DNA of 64,000 nucleotides. It comes from Peribacillus frigoritolerans (GTDB taxonomy: Bacteria; Bacillota; Bacilli; Bacillales; Bacillaceae). Shown here one piece after another: positions 41,630 to 50,926 of this stretch. Where the stretch lies: contig NZ_SMZY01000002.1 of assembly GCF_004358755.1 (NCBI RefSeq), positions 310,001 through 374,000 on the forward strand, written 5' to 3'. Position numbers and translations under genes: made by a program. A model generated the notes under the pieces. That model ran no database searches, was not told the DNA's origin, and saw only the letters and a program-made list of their open reading frames with translations. Numbering within the stretch: the first letter of the stretch is position 1; each line of letters begins with the position of its first letter.

Positions 41630-42063
41630 CCGTTTTTCACCTGCTTTGGACGGTACATCACATAGCTAGTTGGTGTTTCACGGACGAAAACACCGACACA
41701 TTTTGGCTTGTGTAAAAGGGTATCCAAATGCTGCTGAATGATTTCATAGATCGTGCGCGCCACTACTTCAGTAGTAGGGAATTTATTTGGATCCTTGTCA
41801 TCAAATACTTCATTTTCATTGAGAATCGTATGGTCAAAGCGGTCGTGCACGAGCTGCTTGATATGGGCAAAATTAATGAGGAACCCGGACTGATCAAGCT
41901 CATCGCCCGCAACCGTGACATTTATAAAATACGTATGCCCGTGCAGACGGCGGCATTTGCCCGCTTCATCATTCGGCACATAGTGAGCCGCAGATATCTG
42001 CATATCCTTGTTCAGCTCATAAGAATACGGGTGGAGAGTTTGCGGATACATTTGCTGAATCAT
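41626..42063 (-). CDS. queD: 6-carboxytetrahydropterin synthase QueD
   Basis: 145 residues of the tunnelling fold with zinc ligands visible in ISAAHYVPN and [12 protein letters not shown]. It acts on dihydroneopterin triphosphate, after GTP cyclohydrolase I. Its start overlaps the queC stop by 4 bp, and its end overlaps queE. Confidence 0.94.
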   Translation of the reverse strand: MIQQMYPQTLHPYSYELNKDMQISAAHYVPNDEAGKCRRLHGHTYFINVTVAGDELDQSGFLINFAHIKQLVHDRFDHTILNENEVFDDKDPNKFPTTEVVARTIYEIIQQHLDTLLHKPKCVGVFVRETPTSYVMYRPKQVKNG

Positions 42064-42722
42064 TGCGCCTCCCCTCCTTTTGCGGACAAATATTCATCAA
42101 GCCCTTTTTTCCTTAAGTGACATGCTGGACATTCTCCGCAGCCTTCTGCGATAATACCGTTGTAGCATGTGAGCGTTTTTTCTCTTACATAGTCCAGTGC
42201 ACCGAGTTCATCTGCAAGCTTCCAAGTTTCCGCTTTATCGATCCACATTAGCGGTGTATGAATGACAAATTGATCATCCATCGCTAAATTGATGGTGACG
42301 TTGCATGATTTCACGAACACATCGCGGCAATCGGGATATCCGCTGAAATCTGTTTCACAGACTCCTGTCACGATATGTTTTGCACCGATCTGTTTAGCAA
42401 GCACAGACGCAAACGTCAGGAACAGAAGATTTCTGCCCGGTACAAAGGTTGAAGGAAGTTCGCCTTCCTTATGTTCAATTTCAATATCATCTCTTGTAAG
42501 AGCATTAGGTGCCAGCTGATTTAAGAGGGACATGTCCAAAAGATGGTGCCTCACTCCAAGATCATCTGCAATCGCTTCTGCCACTTCTATTTCAAGCTTG
42601 TGGCGCTGATTATAATTAAATGTAACCACTTCAACTTCTTTAAATTGCTTCACGGCCCAAAATAAGCATGTCGTGCTGTCCTGACCGCCGCTGAAGACAA
42701 CGAGCGCTTTATCATTTTTCAT
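42060..42722 (-). CDS. queC: preQ0 synthase QueC
   Basis: 220 residues. The PP-loop [14 protein letters not shown] (about 10-23) binds ATP, and the zinc site uses cysteines in [20 protein letters not shown] near the C-terminus. It converts carboxydeazaguanine and ammonia to preQ0. It is the first gene of the operon, directly behind the preQ1 riboswitch. Confidence 0.95.
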   Translation of the reverse strand: MKNDKALVVFSGGQDSTTCLFWAVKQFKEVEVVTFNYNQRHKLEIEVAEAIADDLGVRHHLLDMSLLNQLAPNALTRDDIEIEHKEGELPSTFVPGRNLLFLTFASVLAKQIGAKHIVTGVCETDFSGYPDCRDVFVKSCNVTINLAMDDQFVIHTPLMWIDKAETWKLADELGALDYVREKTLTCYNGIIAEGCGECPACHLRKKGLDEYLSAKGGEAQ

Positions 42723-42786
42723 CTATATGTCCTCCTCATTCGAAGAGAGCATTCTTTCACAACCCCGATGTGAAAATCGGCATAAG

Positions 42787-42817
42787 AAAAGACACCCTGA
42801 ACTTTTTCAGAAGTGTC
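42787..42817 (-). terminator. Terminator of the preQ1 riboswitch
   Basis: GACAC-CTGAA with TTCAG-GTGTC and T4 on the minus strand, about 55 nt after the aptamer. A competing helix AAAAACTA/TAGTTTTT uses the aptamer tail. Confidence 0.75.
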
Positions 42818-42871
42818 TAGCATGTAAAATCCCCAACTAAAAACTATATCTCACTCGGATACAGTTCATAC

Positions 42872-42905
42872 TTAGTTTTTTATAGAGGGTTGTGCTAGAA
42901 CCTCT
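42872..42905 (-). promoter_or_regulatory. preQ1-I riboswitch aptamer
   Basis: 34 nt on the minus strand: AGAGGTTCTAGC, then ACAACCCTCT, then an A-rich ATAAAAAACTAA tail. P1 (AGAGG/CCTCT), the TTCTAGC loop and the H-type pseudoknot tail all match the B. subtilis queC aptamer. It represses the queCDEF operon when preQ1 is present. Confidence 0.93.
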
Positions 42906-43003
42906 CCCGCACAAACTGCGCGGAATTTATCAATTTTTTTACCGTTCATACTATACCACGAACGGCCAGACACTTCAATCTATTTTATACAGGGGGACAG
43001 CTC

Positions 43004-44299
43004 ATGCCTATTAAAAAGATTCTCGTCAAAGTGAAATCAAATTTTTGGATCACACCGGCAATCTACGCCGTTCTTTTTTTCATTCTTGCAGTACTGAGTA
43101 TAACAGGAGACAGATATCTTGCAGAAAACGGTTATTTCAAGTATATTCCATCTGTCTTTTTAACAGATAAAGAACTTGCTCATACCATTCTCAGCGCTAC
43201 TTCGACTTCGCTTTTAACGATGACAACGATTACGTTTTCGTCGGTGCTTGTCGTCCTGACAACGTTCCTTGCTAATTTTTCGCCGCGGACGCTGCACAAT
43301 TTCAACTCAGATTCCAAAATCCAGCGGGTGCTTGGAGTTTTTATCGGAGGCTACATTTATTCCCTCGTCCTCCTGAATCAAGTGAGGGAAAATGAAACAA
43401 GCAACGATTTTATCGTACCGACCCTGGCGATTATCGTCGCCTTTATATGTGTCGGCATGTTCGTTTTTCTCATCCACCATATGACGGAATGGATAAAAGT
43501 CGGCAACGTGATCTCCAATATCACAAAAGAAACCCTTTCTTCTATAGAAGACAAAAAAAGAACAGACGATCCTGAAGAAGATTTCTCATTAGATAAAGAA
43601 AAAACAGTTGAAGTAAAAAGCAGGTATGAAGGCTACATTCAGGATATTGCCATGTCAGAACTGATTGACTTTGCGGAAAAAGAGCAGCTTGTCATCTCGT
43701 TTACTAAAGATCAGGGGGATTATGTCGATGTGGATACACCTTTGCTGCTGGTCTCATCAGAAAGTGAGTCTTTAGATGAGGATGAACTTCTTAAATTTAT
43801 CACCTTTAACACAGATCATGAGTCCAAAAATGATATTGAGTTCGGCATCCAAAAAATTGCCGAGATTGCGCTTAGAGGCATTGCACCCGGGAAAAATGAC
43901 CCTGAGACTGCGATTGCATGTATGGAACACCTGGCCCAGATTTTGACGAAGATCGGAAAAAATCATTCCCCTTCGCCTTATCATCGCGACAGCGGGAATC
44001 AAATCAGGATTGTTCTGCCTAAACCAACATTCACCGACTACTTATATGAAAGTTTTTATCAGATCCGTCACTACGGAAAAGAGGATGTCTCCGTTATGGC
44101 TTCTGTACTGAAAGCATTAATTTTGGTGGCAGAAACGAACCGGAATGAAATAAAACAAGAGGTTTGGGAGTTTTCAGCCTACATTTATGAAGGTATTAAA
44201 CAGGAGGATTGGCTCAGCCTTGATAAAACCATGTTAAATAAACAGCTGAAAAAGCTTGCGAACGCATGCGGCAGAGAAGAAACAGAACGAATCTTATAA
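43004..44299 (+). CDS. DUF2254 membrane protein
   Basis: 431 residues with four helices in the first 175 (about 15-37, 60-82, 108-127, 140-165) and a soluble C-terminal domain. The conserved core TTITFSSVLVVLTTFLANFSPRTL lies in helix two and its loop (landmarks TFSSVLVVLT and NFSPR). The motif RGIAPGKNDPETA near residue 290 is typical of the family. Function unknown. ATG at 43004 follows GGGGGA. It is a single gene, divergent from the que operon. Confidence 0.82.
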   Translation: MPIKKILVKVKSNFWITPAIYAVLFFILAVLSITGDRYLAENGYFKYIPSVFLTDKELAHTILSATSTSLLTMTTITFSSVLVVLTTFLANFSPRTLHNFNSDSKIQRVLGVFIGGYIYSLVLLNQVRENETSNDFIVPTLAIIVAFICVGMFVFLIHHMTEWIKVGNVISNITKETLSSIEDKKRTDDPEEDFSLDKEKTVEVKSRYEGYIQDIAMSELIDFAEKEQLVISFTKDQGDYVDVDTPLLLVSSESESLDEDELLKFITFNTDHESKNDIEFGIQKIAEIALRGIAPGKNDPETAIACMEHLAQILTKIGKNHSPSPYHRDSGNQIRIVLPKPTFTDYLYESFYQIRHYGKEDVSVMASVLKALILVAETNRNEIKQEVWEFSAYIYEGIKQEDWLSLDKTMLNKQLKKLANACGREETERIL

Positions 44300-44377
44300 G
44301 AAAAGCGCAAGCACACTCCTCAGTCAGAACGGATCAGTTAGACAACGAAGCGCAAAACCTTATTGTAAGCGAAGAGA

Positions 44378-44407
44378 AGGAATCCGCAATATTCGGATTC
44401 CTTTTTT
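44378..44407 (+). terminator. Terminator after the DUF2254 gene
   Basis: AAGGAATCCG/CGGATTCCTT stem with T6. Confidence 0.85.
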
Positions 44408-44411
44408 CTGG

Positions 44412-44537
44412 CTACTTTTTGTTGTTTTGCGTGCCTTCCTGTTCGAGCTCTTTAAAAGACTTTACTTTGCCATGCTCATTTTGTGATTCTTTGCGGATGT
44501 CCCATTGTCTCTGCTTTTGGCCTTTTGATTGAGTCAT
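44412..44537 (-). CDS. 41-residue hydrophilic small protein (DUF6254-like)
   Basis: The frame MTQSKGQKQRQWDIRKESQN runs to a stop after 41 codons and contains HGKVKSFKELEQEG. AAAGGAG lies 9 nt before the ATG. Short Bacillaceae proteins with the same W-x-I-R-K and HGKVKSFKEL wording are, as I recall, grouped as DUF6254; no function is known. It is convergent with DUF2254 and uses the same terminator region. Confidence 0.65.
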   Translation of the reverse strand: MTQSKGQKQRQWDIRKESQNEHGKVKSFKELEQEGTQNNKK

Positions 44538-44608
44538 ATTAACGGTCTCCTTTAATTATGAGATTCAGGCTTATTTTATCCTCAGACGCTGATTTTTACG
44601 CAAAAAAA

Positions 44609-44627
44609 GATGCTGGAAAAAGCATCT
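44609..44627 (-). terminator. Terminator of the CorC-family gene
   Basis: AGATGCT/AGCATCT stem followed by T7 on the minus strand. Confidence 0.8.
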
Positions 44628-45970
44628 CATTGTGAGGCAGCGATCCCCTTTTGAAGGATAGGGGAACTATCCTCCTTTTTTTTTCGGGTCATCTCGAGAT
44701 AGCGGATATGGTGGTTTTCCATGTCCTTCACTTTAAACGTAAAGGATCCGTATTCAACCCGTTCCCCTTTTTTTATATCGTATTTCTCAGTCAGCATCCA
44801 TCCGCCGATTGTATCTACATCTGTGTCTTCCATTTCAAGTCCGAATAAATCGTTCAGTTCGCTTATTAATACCTTTCCATCGATCACATATTGATCATCC
44901 GTAATTTTTTGGACTAGCGGCACTTCATCAGCATCAAATTCATCCCTGATTTCGCCTACGATTTCCTCTAATATATCTTCAACTGTTACAAGCCCTGCGG
45001 TTCCGCCGTATTCATCAATCAGAATGGCCATATGAATGTGCTCTTTTTGCATTTTAAGCAGAAGTTCTTGAATCGGCACGGAATCGATTACTTGAATAAC
45101 AGGCCTAATATACGTTTTTAATGAAAAAAGATCCGTTTGTTTTGATTGAAATAAGTCCGTAAAAATTTCTTTTATATTCACCATTCCGATAATATGGTCT
45201 TTATCGCCGTCAACAACGGGATATCTTGTATATTTTTCACTTTTGATGATCTTCAAATGCGACTGCAGCGTCTCTTCAATATCAAGTGAGACGATTTGCG
45301 TGCGGGGCACCATAATTTCTTTCGCTATGCGGTCATCAAACTTAAAAATTTTATTCACATATTTGTATTCCGATTGATTGATCTCTCCGCTCTCATAGCT
45401 TTCAGACAGGAGAATTCTTAGTTCTTCCTCACTGTGTGCAAGCTCATGCTCTGAGACCTGCTTCATTCCAAAGAAGCTCGTCAGAAGCCGTGCAGAGCCA
45501 TTTAATACCCAAATGACTGGATACATGAGACGGTAAAAAGCCATTAACGGCTTCGAAAAGGTGAGCGTAATTCGCTCTGCTTTTTGAATCGCTACTGTTT
45601 TTGGCGCAAGCTCCCCCACCACTACGTGAAGAAATGTGATGATGGCAAAAGCGATGGCAGCTGAGAAAAAATGAACACCTGAACTCGGCATGTCGAACCT
45701 TTCAAAAACAGGATGCAGCAGTCTTCCAATTGCCGGTTCCCCAAGCCACCCGAGCCCGAGTGCTGTAATGGTGATCCCAAGTTGGCAAGCTGATAAATAT
45801 TCATCCAGGTTATCCGTTACTTTCTTAGCTGATAATGCCTGCTTATTTCCTTCTTCAATCAGCTGATTAATGCGGGAACTTCGAATTTTTACAATTGCGA
45901 ACTCCGATGCTACAAAAAAAGCAGTGGCAGCAATTAAAATCGCAATAATGAACAAATTCACTATGTCCAA
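44627..45970 (-). CDS. HlyC/CorC (CNNM-type) membrane protein with CBS pair
   Basis: 447 residues from a TTG at 45970 (6 nt after GAGGGA), giving the classical start MDIVNLFIIAILIAATAFF. Domains are DUF21/CNNM (four helices, 1-190), a CBS pair (about 205-325, with MVPRTQIVSLD and DEYGGTAGLVTVEDILEEI) and a CorC_HlyC C-terminal domain (about 340-420, DDQYVIDGKVLI). The family exports or senses Mg2+ or Co2+. The reading frame continues to 46009, but that GTG lies within an AGGAGGTG. A dispersed-type palindromic repeat precedes it. Confidence 0.83.
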   Translation of the reverse strand: MDIVNLFIIAILIAATAFFVASEFAIVKIRSSRINQLIEEGNKQALSAKKVTDNLDEYLSACQLGITITALGLGWLGEPAIGRLLHPVFERFDMPSSGVHFFSAAIAFAIITFLHVVVGELAPKTVAIQKAERITLTFSKPLMAFYRLMYPVIWVLNGSARLLTSFFGMKQVSEHELAHSEEELRILLSESYESGEINQSEYKYVNKIFKFDDRIAKEIMVPRTQIVSLDIEETLQSHLKIIKSEKYTRYPVVDGDKDHIIGMVNIKEIFTDLFQSKQTDLFSLKTYIRPVIQVIDSVPIQELLLKMQKEHIHMAILIDEYGGTAGLVTVEDILEEIVGEIRDEFDADEVPLVQKITDDQYVIDGKVLISELNDLFGLEMEDTDVDTIGGWMLTEKYDIKKGERVEYGSFTFKVKDMENHHIRYLEMTRKKKEDSSPILQKGIAASQ

Positions 45971-46019
45971 ATAAATTCCCTCTTCCGCCAAAGACGAAAA
46001 AGGAGTCACCTCCTATATA

Positions 46020-46140
46020 GAAAAGCGGAATCGCCCGTTTAGCCCCGACAGGCAGATAAGAATCCGGCAGAAAAGTCCGGGTTTGACTTTTCTGCTGGAT
46101 TTGTTCTGACCGAGGGGCTGGGCGGTGGAGCTAGACAACG
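46020..46140. repeat. Nested palindromic intergenic repeat element
   Basis: 120 bp with nested inverted arms. The inner pair is AATCCGGCAGAAAAGTC (46060-46076) with GACTTTTCTGCTGGATT (46085-46101). The outer pairs are CGCCC...AGCCCC with GGGGCT...GGGCG. The ends read AAAAGCGGAATCGCCCGTTT and GGAGCTAGACAACG. From memory, elements with these ends recur between genes in several Bacillus genomes. Only this full copy is in the window; 44301-44350 holds a decayed fragment-like match. Confidence 0.7.
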
Positions 46141-46326
46141 CCCACTTTGTAAGAGCCCATTCAGTCATGACAATTTTTTTAAAAACACAAAACAGATTTT
46201 TAAAATTCAGATAATATTAAAAACATCATAATATGAACAACTTCAGCAGTCAAACTGGAAATATGTCAGTTTTCTTCATAATTATGATGATAATCAAGCC
46301 TTTATGTTTAAATTGTTTGATTATTC
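46141..46326. other. AT-rich intergenic stretch
   Basis: Between the palindromic element and the stop codon of ykvI. No gene, operator or convincing hairpin seen. Confidence 0.4.
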
Positions 46327-47379
46327 TTACTTTTTCAGCGTTTTATTATCAGGATGCGGGGTTTTCCTGACCATCATTAACACCAGAAAGATGATGCTCA
46401 TATAGCCAAAGATCGGATAGAGAATGGCAATCAGAGAGCTGTAGCCAATTTGACTGACGAAATAAGCTCCGCTCAGCAGGATGAGGATAATGACCATCCT
46501 TGGGATTGGAATCACCCGGACCAAATGGCGTTCAAGACCGAATAAATTACCGATGACTGACGTGAAAACTTCCCCGTAAATGACCATTATATATATGAAG
46601 AAGAAGGAAAACACAGAGGCTTTCATCACTTCAGCCATTGGGATATCATACGTAATCACATCAGGAAGCGTAGACAGAGCAAAATGGCTGCTGAGCAATA
46701 TAAATGTGAGGGTTGCCCCGCCAACGATTCCACCCCACTTTACAACACTCTCATCTTCAATCTCCTGAGCAAGGGGAACAAGAACGGCCTCAGCCATCGC
46801 AAGATTAAAAGCCGCATAGGAAATTGCTGAAATGATCCATTTAAATGAAGGAGAATGGTGAAGCTGAAAAGATGAAAACGTATGGGCATCAAAAGATGAT
46901 GCCGCCACAAGCACACTGAAGAGAATTAAAAGCGGCACGACAATAATATTGACGCTAAACAGCCCTTTGGATCCGAATGACATGGCGATGAGTGTCAGCA
47001 CTATGGTCAAAAGAACGCCAAACTGCCTTGAATATTCGAGCTGCTCCTCAAAAATAGCCCCTGCACCAGACAGCATAACGGATGTTACACCGAATAAAAC
47101 AATCAGCATAAAGAGATTAATAATAAATCCAAACGATTTTCCAAATAGAAACAGATTTAAATCCTGGTACGATTTTGCCCCGATCCGTTTTGAAATAATC
47201 ATCATCTTTGCACCAAGATGCATAAAAAAATAGCCGCATATTAAAATACCGAGTATGCCAAACAGACCATACTGCGTAAAAAATTCTACTATCTCCCGTC
47301 CAGTTGCAAAGCCAGCCCCGACAACCGTTCCGACATATACAGCTGCGATTTGAACAACCTGAAACCATCGATTCTTCAT
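46327..47379 (-). CDS. ykvI: YkvI-family membrane protein (APC/LeuT-like fold)
   Basis: 350 residues with about ten helices. The first helix carries VQIAAVYVGTVVGAGFATGRE, the glycine-rich broken helix typical of the YkvI family and of sodium-coupled amino acid transporters. It is followed by FFTQYGLFGILGILICGY. Transport is expected but the substrate is unknown. ATG at 47379 follows GGGGGT. In B. subtilis ykvI lies between clpE and queC, as here. Confidence 0.8.
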   Translation of the reverse strand: MKNRWFQVVQIAAVYVGTVVGAGFATGREIVEFFTQYGLFGILGILICGYFFMHLGAKMMIISKRIGAKSYQDLNLFLFGKSFGFIINLFMLIVLFGVTSVMLSGAGAIFEEQLEYSRQFGVLLTIVLTLIAMSFGSKGLFSVNIIVVPLLILFSVLVAASSFDAHTFSSFQLHHSPSFKWIISAISYAAFNLAMAEAVLVPLAQEIEDESVVKWGGIVGGATLTFILLSSHFALSTLPDVITYDIPMAEVMKASVFSFFFIYIMVIYGEVFTSVIGNLFGLERHLVRVIPIPRMVIILILLSGAYFVSQIGYSSLIAILYPIFGYMSIIFLVLMMVRKTPHPDNKTLKK

Positions 47380-47547
47380 CTTCTACCCCCGTTACGATGA
47401 ATGCGTTAGCTGAACTCTTACCTATGTATATGAGACAAGGTGTTAAGAAAGAAGTACAACCTGAATGCGGTTCAGTCGGGTTTGCAGAAGCCTTCAATAA
47501 TTGCCGCATATGCGATTTTGATGCACTTGCCTCGTGTTGAAGTTTAT

Positions 47548-48489
47548 AGTAAGTGCTGCATATACAGTTTTGGAGCACTTGCCTCGTGTTGGAGACTATA
47601 GTAAGTGCTGCATATACGGTTTTGGAGCACTTACCTCGTGTTGAAGTTTATAGTAAGTGCTGCATATACGGTTTTGGAGCACTTGCCTCGTGTTGAAGTT
47701 TATAGTAAGTGCTGCATATACGGTTTTGGAGCACTTGCCTCGTGTTGAAGTTTATAGTAAGTGCTGCATATACGGTTTTGGAGCATTTACCTCGTGTTGG
47801 AGACTACAGTAAGTGCTGCATATACGGTTTTGAAGCACTTGCCTCGTGTTGGAGCTTACAGTAAGTGCTGCATTCGCAGTTTTAAAGCACTTGCCTCGTG
47901 TTGGAGCTTACAGTAAGTGCTGCATTCGCAGTTTTAAAGCACTTACACCTCGTGACGGAGCCTATAGTAAGTGCTGCATTCGCAGTTTTAAAGCACTTAT
48001 TTCGTTACGGAGCCTATAGTAAGTGCTGCATTCGCGGTTTTGAAGCACTTACACCTCGTGACGGAGCTTATAGTAAGTGCTGCATTCGCAGTTTTAAAGC
48101 ACTTACCTCGTTACGGAGCCTATAGTAAGTGCTGCATTCGCAGTTTTAAAGCACTTACCTCGTTACGGAGGCTACAGTAAATGCTGCATTCGCAGTTTTA
48201 AAGCACTTACCTCGTTACGGAGCCTATAGTAAGTGCTGCATTCGCAGTTTTAAAGCACTTACCTCGTTACGGAGGCTACAGTAAGTGCTGCATTCGCAGT
48301 TTTAAAGCACTTACCTCGTTACGGAGGCTACAGTAAGTGCTGCATTCGCGGTTTTGAAGCACTTACACCTCGTGACGGAGCTTATAGTAAGTGCTGCATT
48401 CGCAGTTTTAAAGCACTTACCTCGTGACGGAGGCTATAGTAAGTGCTTTATATACAATTTTGAAGCACTTACCTCATGCCGAAGCCCAC
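47548..48489. repeat. Tandem array of 18 units of 52-54 bp, each with a 9-bp dyad
   Basis: Fifteen units are 52 bp and three are 54 bp (942 bp in all). Each unit opens with AGTAAGTGCTGCAT and contains GTAAGTGCT and AGCACTTAC or AGCACTTGC as inverted arms around a 16-nt loop. A linker such as CTCGTTACGGAGCCTAT follows. Units 1-6 have the loop GCATATACGG...TTGG and linker CTCGTGTTG; units 7-17 have GCATTCGCAG...TTAA and mostly CTCGTTACGG or CTCGTGACGG. Degenerate units flank it (47499-47547 and 48490-48585). The period is not a multiple of three and stops occur, so it is not coding. Confidence 0.92.
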
Positions 48490-48689
48490 ATTTAGTGCGG
48501 CAAACTTGGTTATGTTGTACTTATCAAGTGTCGGAGCCCAGATAATGTGCTGCCTATGCGGTTTGAAGCAAAATAGATTGTGGGTCACCTTTATTGTAGT
48601 ATTTACTTTTCAGCCCTGGTCCTAGCGTTGAAGCAGATCAGATTATCAACTTGTGAACAGGTAACTTGAAAATTTTTTAAGCAAAATAC

Positions 48690-48718
48690 TTGAAAGTCAA
48701 ATAAGGTCAAACTATAAT
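48690..48718 (+). promoter_or_regulatory. SigA promoter of clpE with CtsR operator in the spacer
   Basis: TTGAAA (48690-48695), 17 nt, TATAAT (48713-48718). The first CtsR heptad pair occupies the spacer. Confidence 0.88.
48695..48711 (+). promoter_or_regulatory. CtsR operator 1 of clpE
   Basis: AGTCAAA-TAA-GGTCAAA, the direct heptad repeat with 3-nt spacing recognised by the class III heat-shock repressor CtsR. Confidence 0.9.
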
Positions 48719-48763
48719 ATGAATCAAGATCATCCAATGAGGTGATTTTTTACTACCTTAATT

Positions 48764-48780
48764 AGTCAAAGATAGTCAAA
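48764..48780 (+). promoter_or_regulatory. CtsR operator 2 of clpE
   Basis: AGTCAAA-GAT-AGTCAAA in the leader, downstream of the promoter; more than one CtsR site is also known for B. subtilis clpE. Confidence 0.85.
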
Positions 48781-48809
48781 TTCAAATTATCTATCAGGAG
48801 GTTTTCACT

Positions 48810-50882
48810 ATGCTATGTCAACATTGTCAAGCTAAGAAAGCATCTGTTCATTTAACTCTTCAAATTAATCAGGAGCGTCACCAAGTAATGATTTGCTCTG
48901 ATTGTTATGGACGATATAGAAGCTCTGTTCCAAGCGGAGGATTTGGTCCAGTACCTCCATCACAGCCGTTTCAGCAAGGAAATGCGGAAGGTCAAATCCA
49001 AAAACAAGGCAGCGGCGGTCTGCTTGACCAGCTTGGCCGCAACTTAACGCAGGCGGCAAAAGCCGGAGTCATTGATCCTGTTATCGGCAGAGATGCAGAG
49101 GTCGAACGATTAATTGAAATTCTGAACAGAAGAAACAAAAATAACCCCGTTCTAATCGGTGAACCGGGTGTCGGCAAAACAGCTGTAGTTGAAGGCTTTG
49201 CCCTTAAGATTGCAGAAGGCGATGTGCCTGCCAAGCTGAAAAACAAGGAAGTTTACTTGCTTGATGTGGCTTCGCTTGTTGCAAACACAGGCATACGCGG
49301 TCAATTCGAAGAAAGAATGAAGCAATTGATTTCTGAGCTTCAGCAAAAGAAAAATATTATCCTATTTATCGATGAAATTCATCTTCTCGTTGGCGCAGGT
49401 TCAGCTGAAGGATCAATGGATGCCGGCAATATTTTAAAACCTGCCCTTGCACGCGGCGAGCTGCAGGTTGTCGGTGCGACGACGCTAAAAGAGTACCGCC
49501 AAATCGAGAAAGATGCAGCGCTTGAACGCAGATTCCAGCCTGTCATGGTGTCTGAACCGTCTCTTGAAAAAGCCGTTGAAATCTTAAAGGGCATTCAGGA
49601 TAAATATGAAAAATACCATGAGGTGACATATACCGAAGAAGCCATTAAAGCGACTGTCACATTGTCAAACCGCTACATTCAGGACCGTTTCTTGCCTGAC
49701 AAAGCGATTGACCTGCTGGATGAAGCCGGGTCGAAAAAGAACCTTCAAGCAGGCGGCGGCGAAGACATCAGCGGACAGTTAGCTGAAATCGCCAGAAAGA
49801 AAGCTCAGGCTACGAAGGAAGAAAATTACGAGCTTGCTGCAAAATTGCGCGATGAAGAGGTCAAGCTTGAGAAAATGCAGACACCTGTCAAAGCTGTAGT
49901 CGATCTTGCAGATATTCAGGCAATCATTGAAAAGAAAACAGGCATTCCAGTCGGGAAGCTGCAGGAAAACGAGCAGGCTCAAATGAAGAACCTTGAGGCC
50001 AAGCTTTCCGGAAAAGTAATCGGCCAGGACGACGCGGTTAAAAAAGTAGCCAAAGCGATACGCCGCAGCCGTGCAGGATTGAAATCAAAAGAACGGCCAA
50101 TAGGATCCTTCCTCTTTGTCGGACCAACAGGTGTCGGTAAAACAGAGCTGACGAAAACACTTGCGTCTGAACTATTTGGTTCCCGCGACTCTCTTATCCG
50201 TCTTGATATGAGTGAATACATGGAGAAGCATTCGATCTCTAAAATCATTGGGTCCCCTCCCGGCTACGTCGGCCATGAGGAAGCTGGACAATTATCCGAA
50301 AAAGTCCGCCGAAACCCTTACAGCATTATCCTGCTTGATGAAATTGAAAAAGCACATCCTGATGTGCAGCACATGTTCCTTCAAGTGATGGAAGATGGAA
50401 GATTGACAGACAGTCAGGGCCGAACTGTCAGCTTTAAAGATACTGTTATTATCATGACGAGCAACGCCGGCATCGGCCACAAGAAAGTCACAGTCGGATT
50501 TGGAAACAATGAAGCCTTAAACGAAAGTTCTTTATTAGACTCTCTGGGCTCATTCTTTAAACCGGAGTTTCTGAACCGTTTTGACAGCATCATTGAATTC
50601 AAATCACTTGAAAAAACGCATCTTCTTGAAATCGTCGACATTATGCTTGATGATCTGAAAGCAACATTGGCTGAGCAGAAAATAACGCTCATCATCACAG
50701 AAGATGCAAAAGAAAAAATCGCTGAACTCGGCTATCACCCTGCATTCGGCGCACGTCCGCTCCGCAGAGTGATTCAAGAGCATGTAGAAGATTCCATTGC
50801 TGACGTGCTGCTTGAAAGCAATGAGATGACAGAACTTGTTGTAAAGCTTTCAAATGATAAAATTTCTGTAGAAGCTAAATAA
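48810..50882 (+). CDS. clpE: ATP-dependent unfoldase ClpE
   Basis: 690 residues. The N-terminal zinc finger uses C3, C6, C29 and C32. A short linker follows, then AAA+ module 1 with Walker A GEPGVGKT (about 117-124) and Walker [10 protein letters not shown]. The UVR-like coiled middle domain contains [23 protein letters not shown]+ module 2 has [10 protein letters not shown] and [13 protein letters not shown], and a ClpB-D2-small domain ends [16 protein letters not shown]. ClpE hands unfolded proteins to ClpP and also turns over CtsR after heat stress. It is under its own CtsR-controlled promoter. ATG at 48810 follows AGGAGG. Confidence 0.95.
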   Translation: MLCQHCQAKKASVHLTLQINQERHQVMICSDCYGRYRSSVPSGGFGPVPPSQPFQQGNAEGQIQKQGSGGLLDQLGRNLTQAAKAGVIDPVIGRDAEVERLIEILNRRNKNNPVLIGEPGVGKTAVVEGFALKIAEGDVPAKLKNKEVYLLDVASLVANTGIRGQFEERMKQLISELQQKKNIILFIDEIHLLVGAGSAEGSMDAGNILKPALARGELQVVGATTLKEYRQIEKDAALERRFQPVMVSEPSLEKAVEILKGIQDKYEKYHEVTYTEEAIKATVTLSNRYIQDRFLPDKAIDLLDEAGSKKNLQAGGGEDISGQLAEIARKKAQATKEENYELAAKLRDEEVKLEKMQTPVKAVVDLADIQAIIEKKTGIPVGKLQENEQAQMKNLEAKLSGKVIGQDDAVKKVAKAIRRSRAGLKSKERPIGSFLFVGPTGVGKTELTKTLASELFGSRDSLIRLDMSEYMEKHSISKIIGSPPGYVGHEEAGQLSEKVRRNPYSIILLDEIEKAHPDVQHMFLQVMEDGRLTDSQGRTVSFKDTVIIMTSNAGIGHKKVTVGFGNNEALNESSLLDSLGSFFKPEFLNRFDSIIEFKSLEKTHLLEIVDIMLDDLKATLAEQKITLIITEDAKEKIAELGYHPAFGARPLRRVIQEHVEDSIADVLLESNEMTELVVKLSNDKISVEAK

Positions 50883-50887
50883 GCTTA

Positions 50888-50926
50888 AAAGAGTGCTGAT
50901 TCCGAGAATTCAGCACTCTTTTTTTG
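50888..50926. terminator. Bidirectional terminator after clpE
   Basis: AAGAGTGCTGA/TCAGCACTCTT stem with T7; it overlaps the 3' end of the convergent VOC gene. Confidence 0.88.

Noticed and set aside
44256-44532. Plus-strand ORFs after DUF2254
   Set aside because: They run through a terminator and lie opposite the better supported 41-codon minus-strand gene.
47898-48125. Repeat-encoded protein in the clpE-proximal array
   Set aside because: A 52-bp period shifts the frame every unit; open stretches come from the repeat composition and lack ribosome binding sites.
47548-48489. CRISPR array
   Set aside because: The parts between the dyads are themselves repeated, the unit is contiguous tandem, and no cas genes are present.
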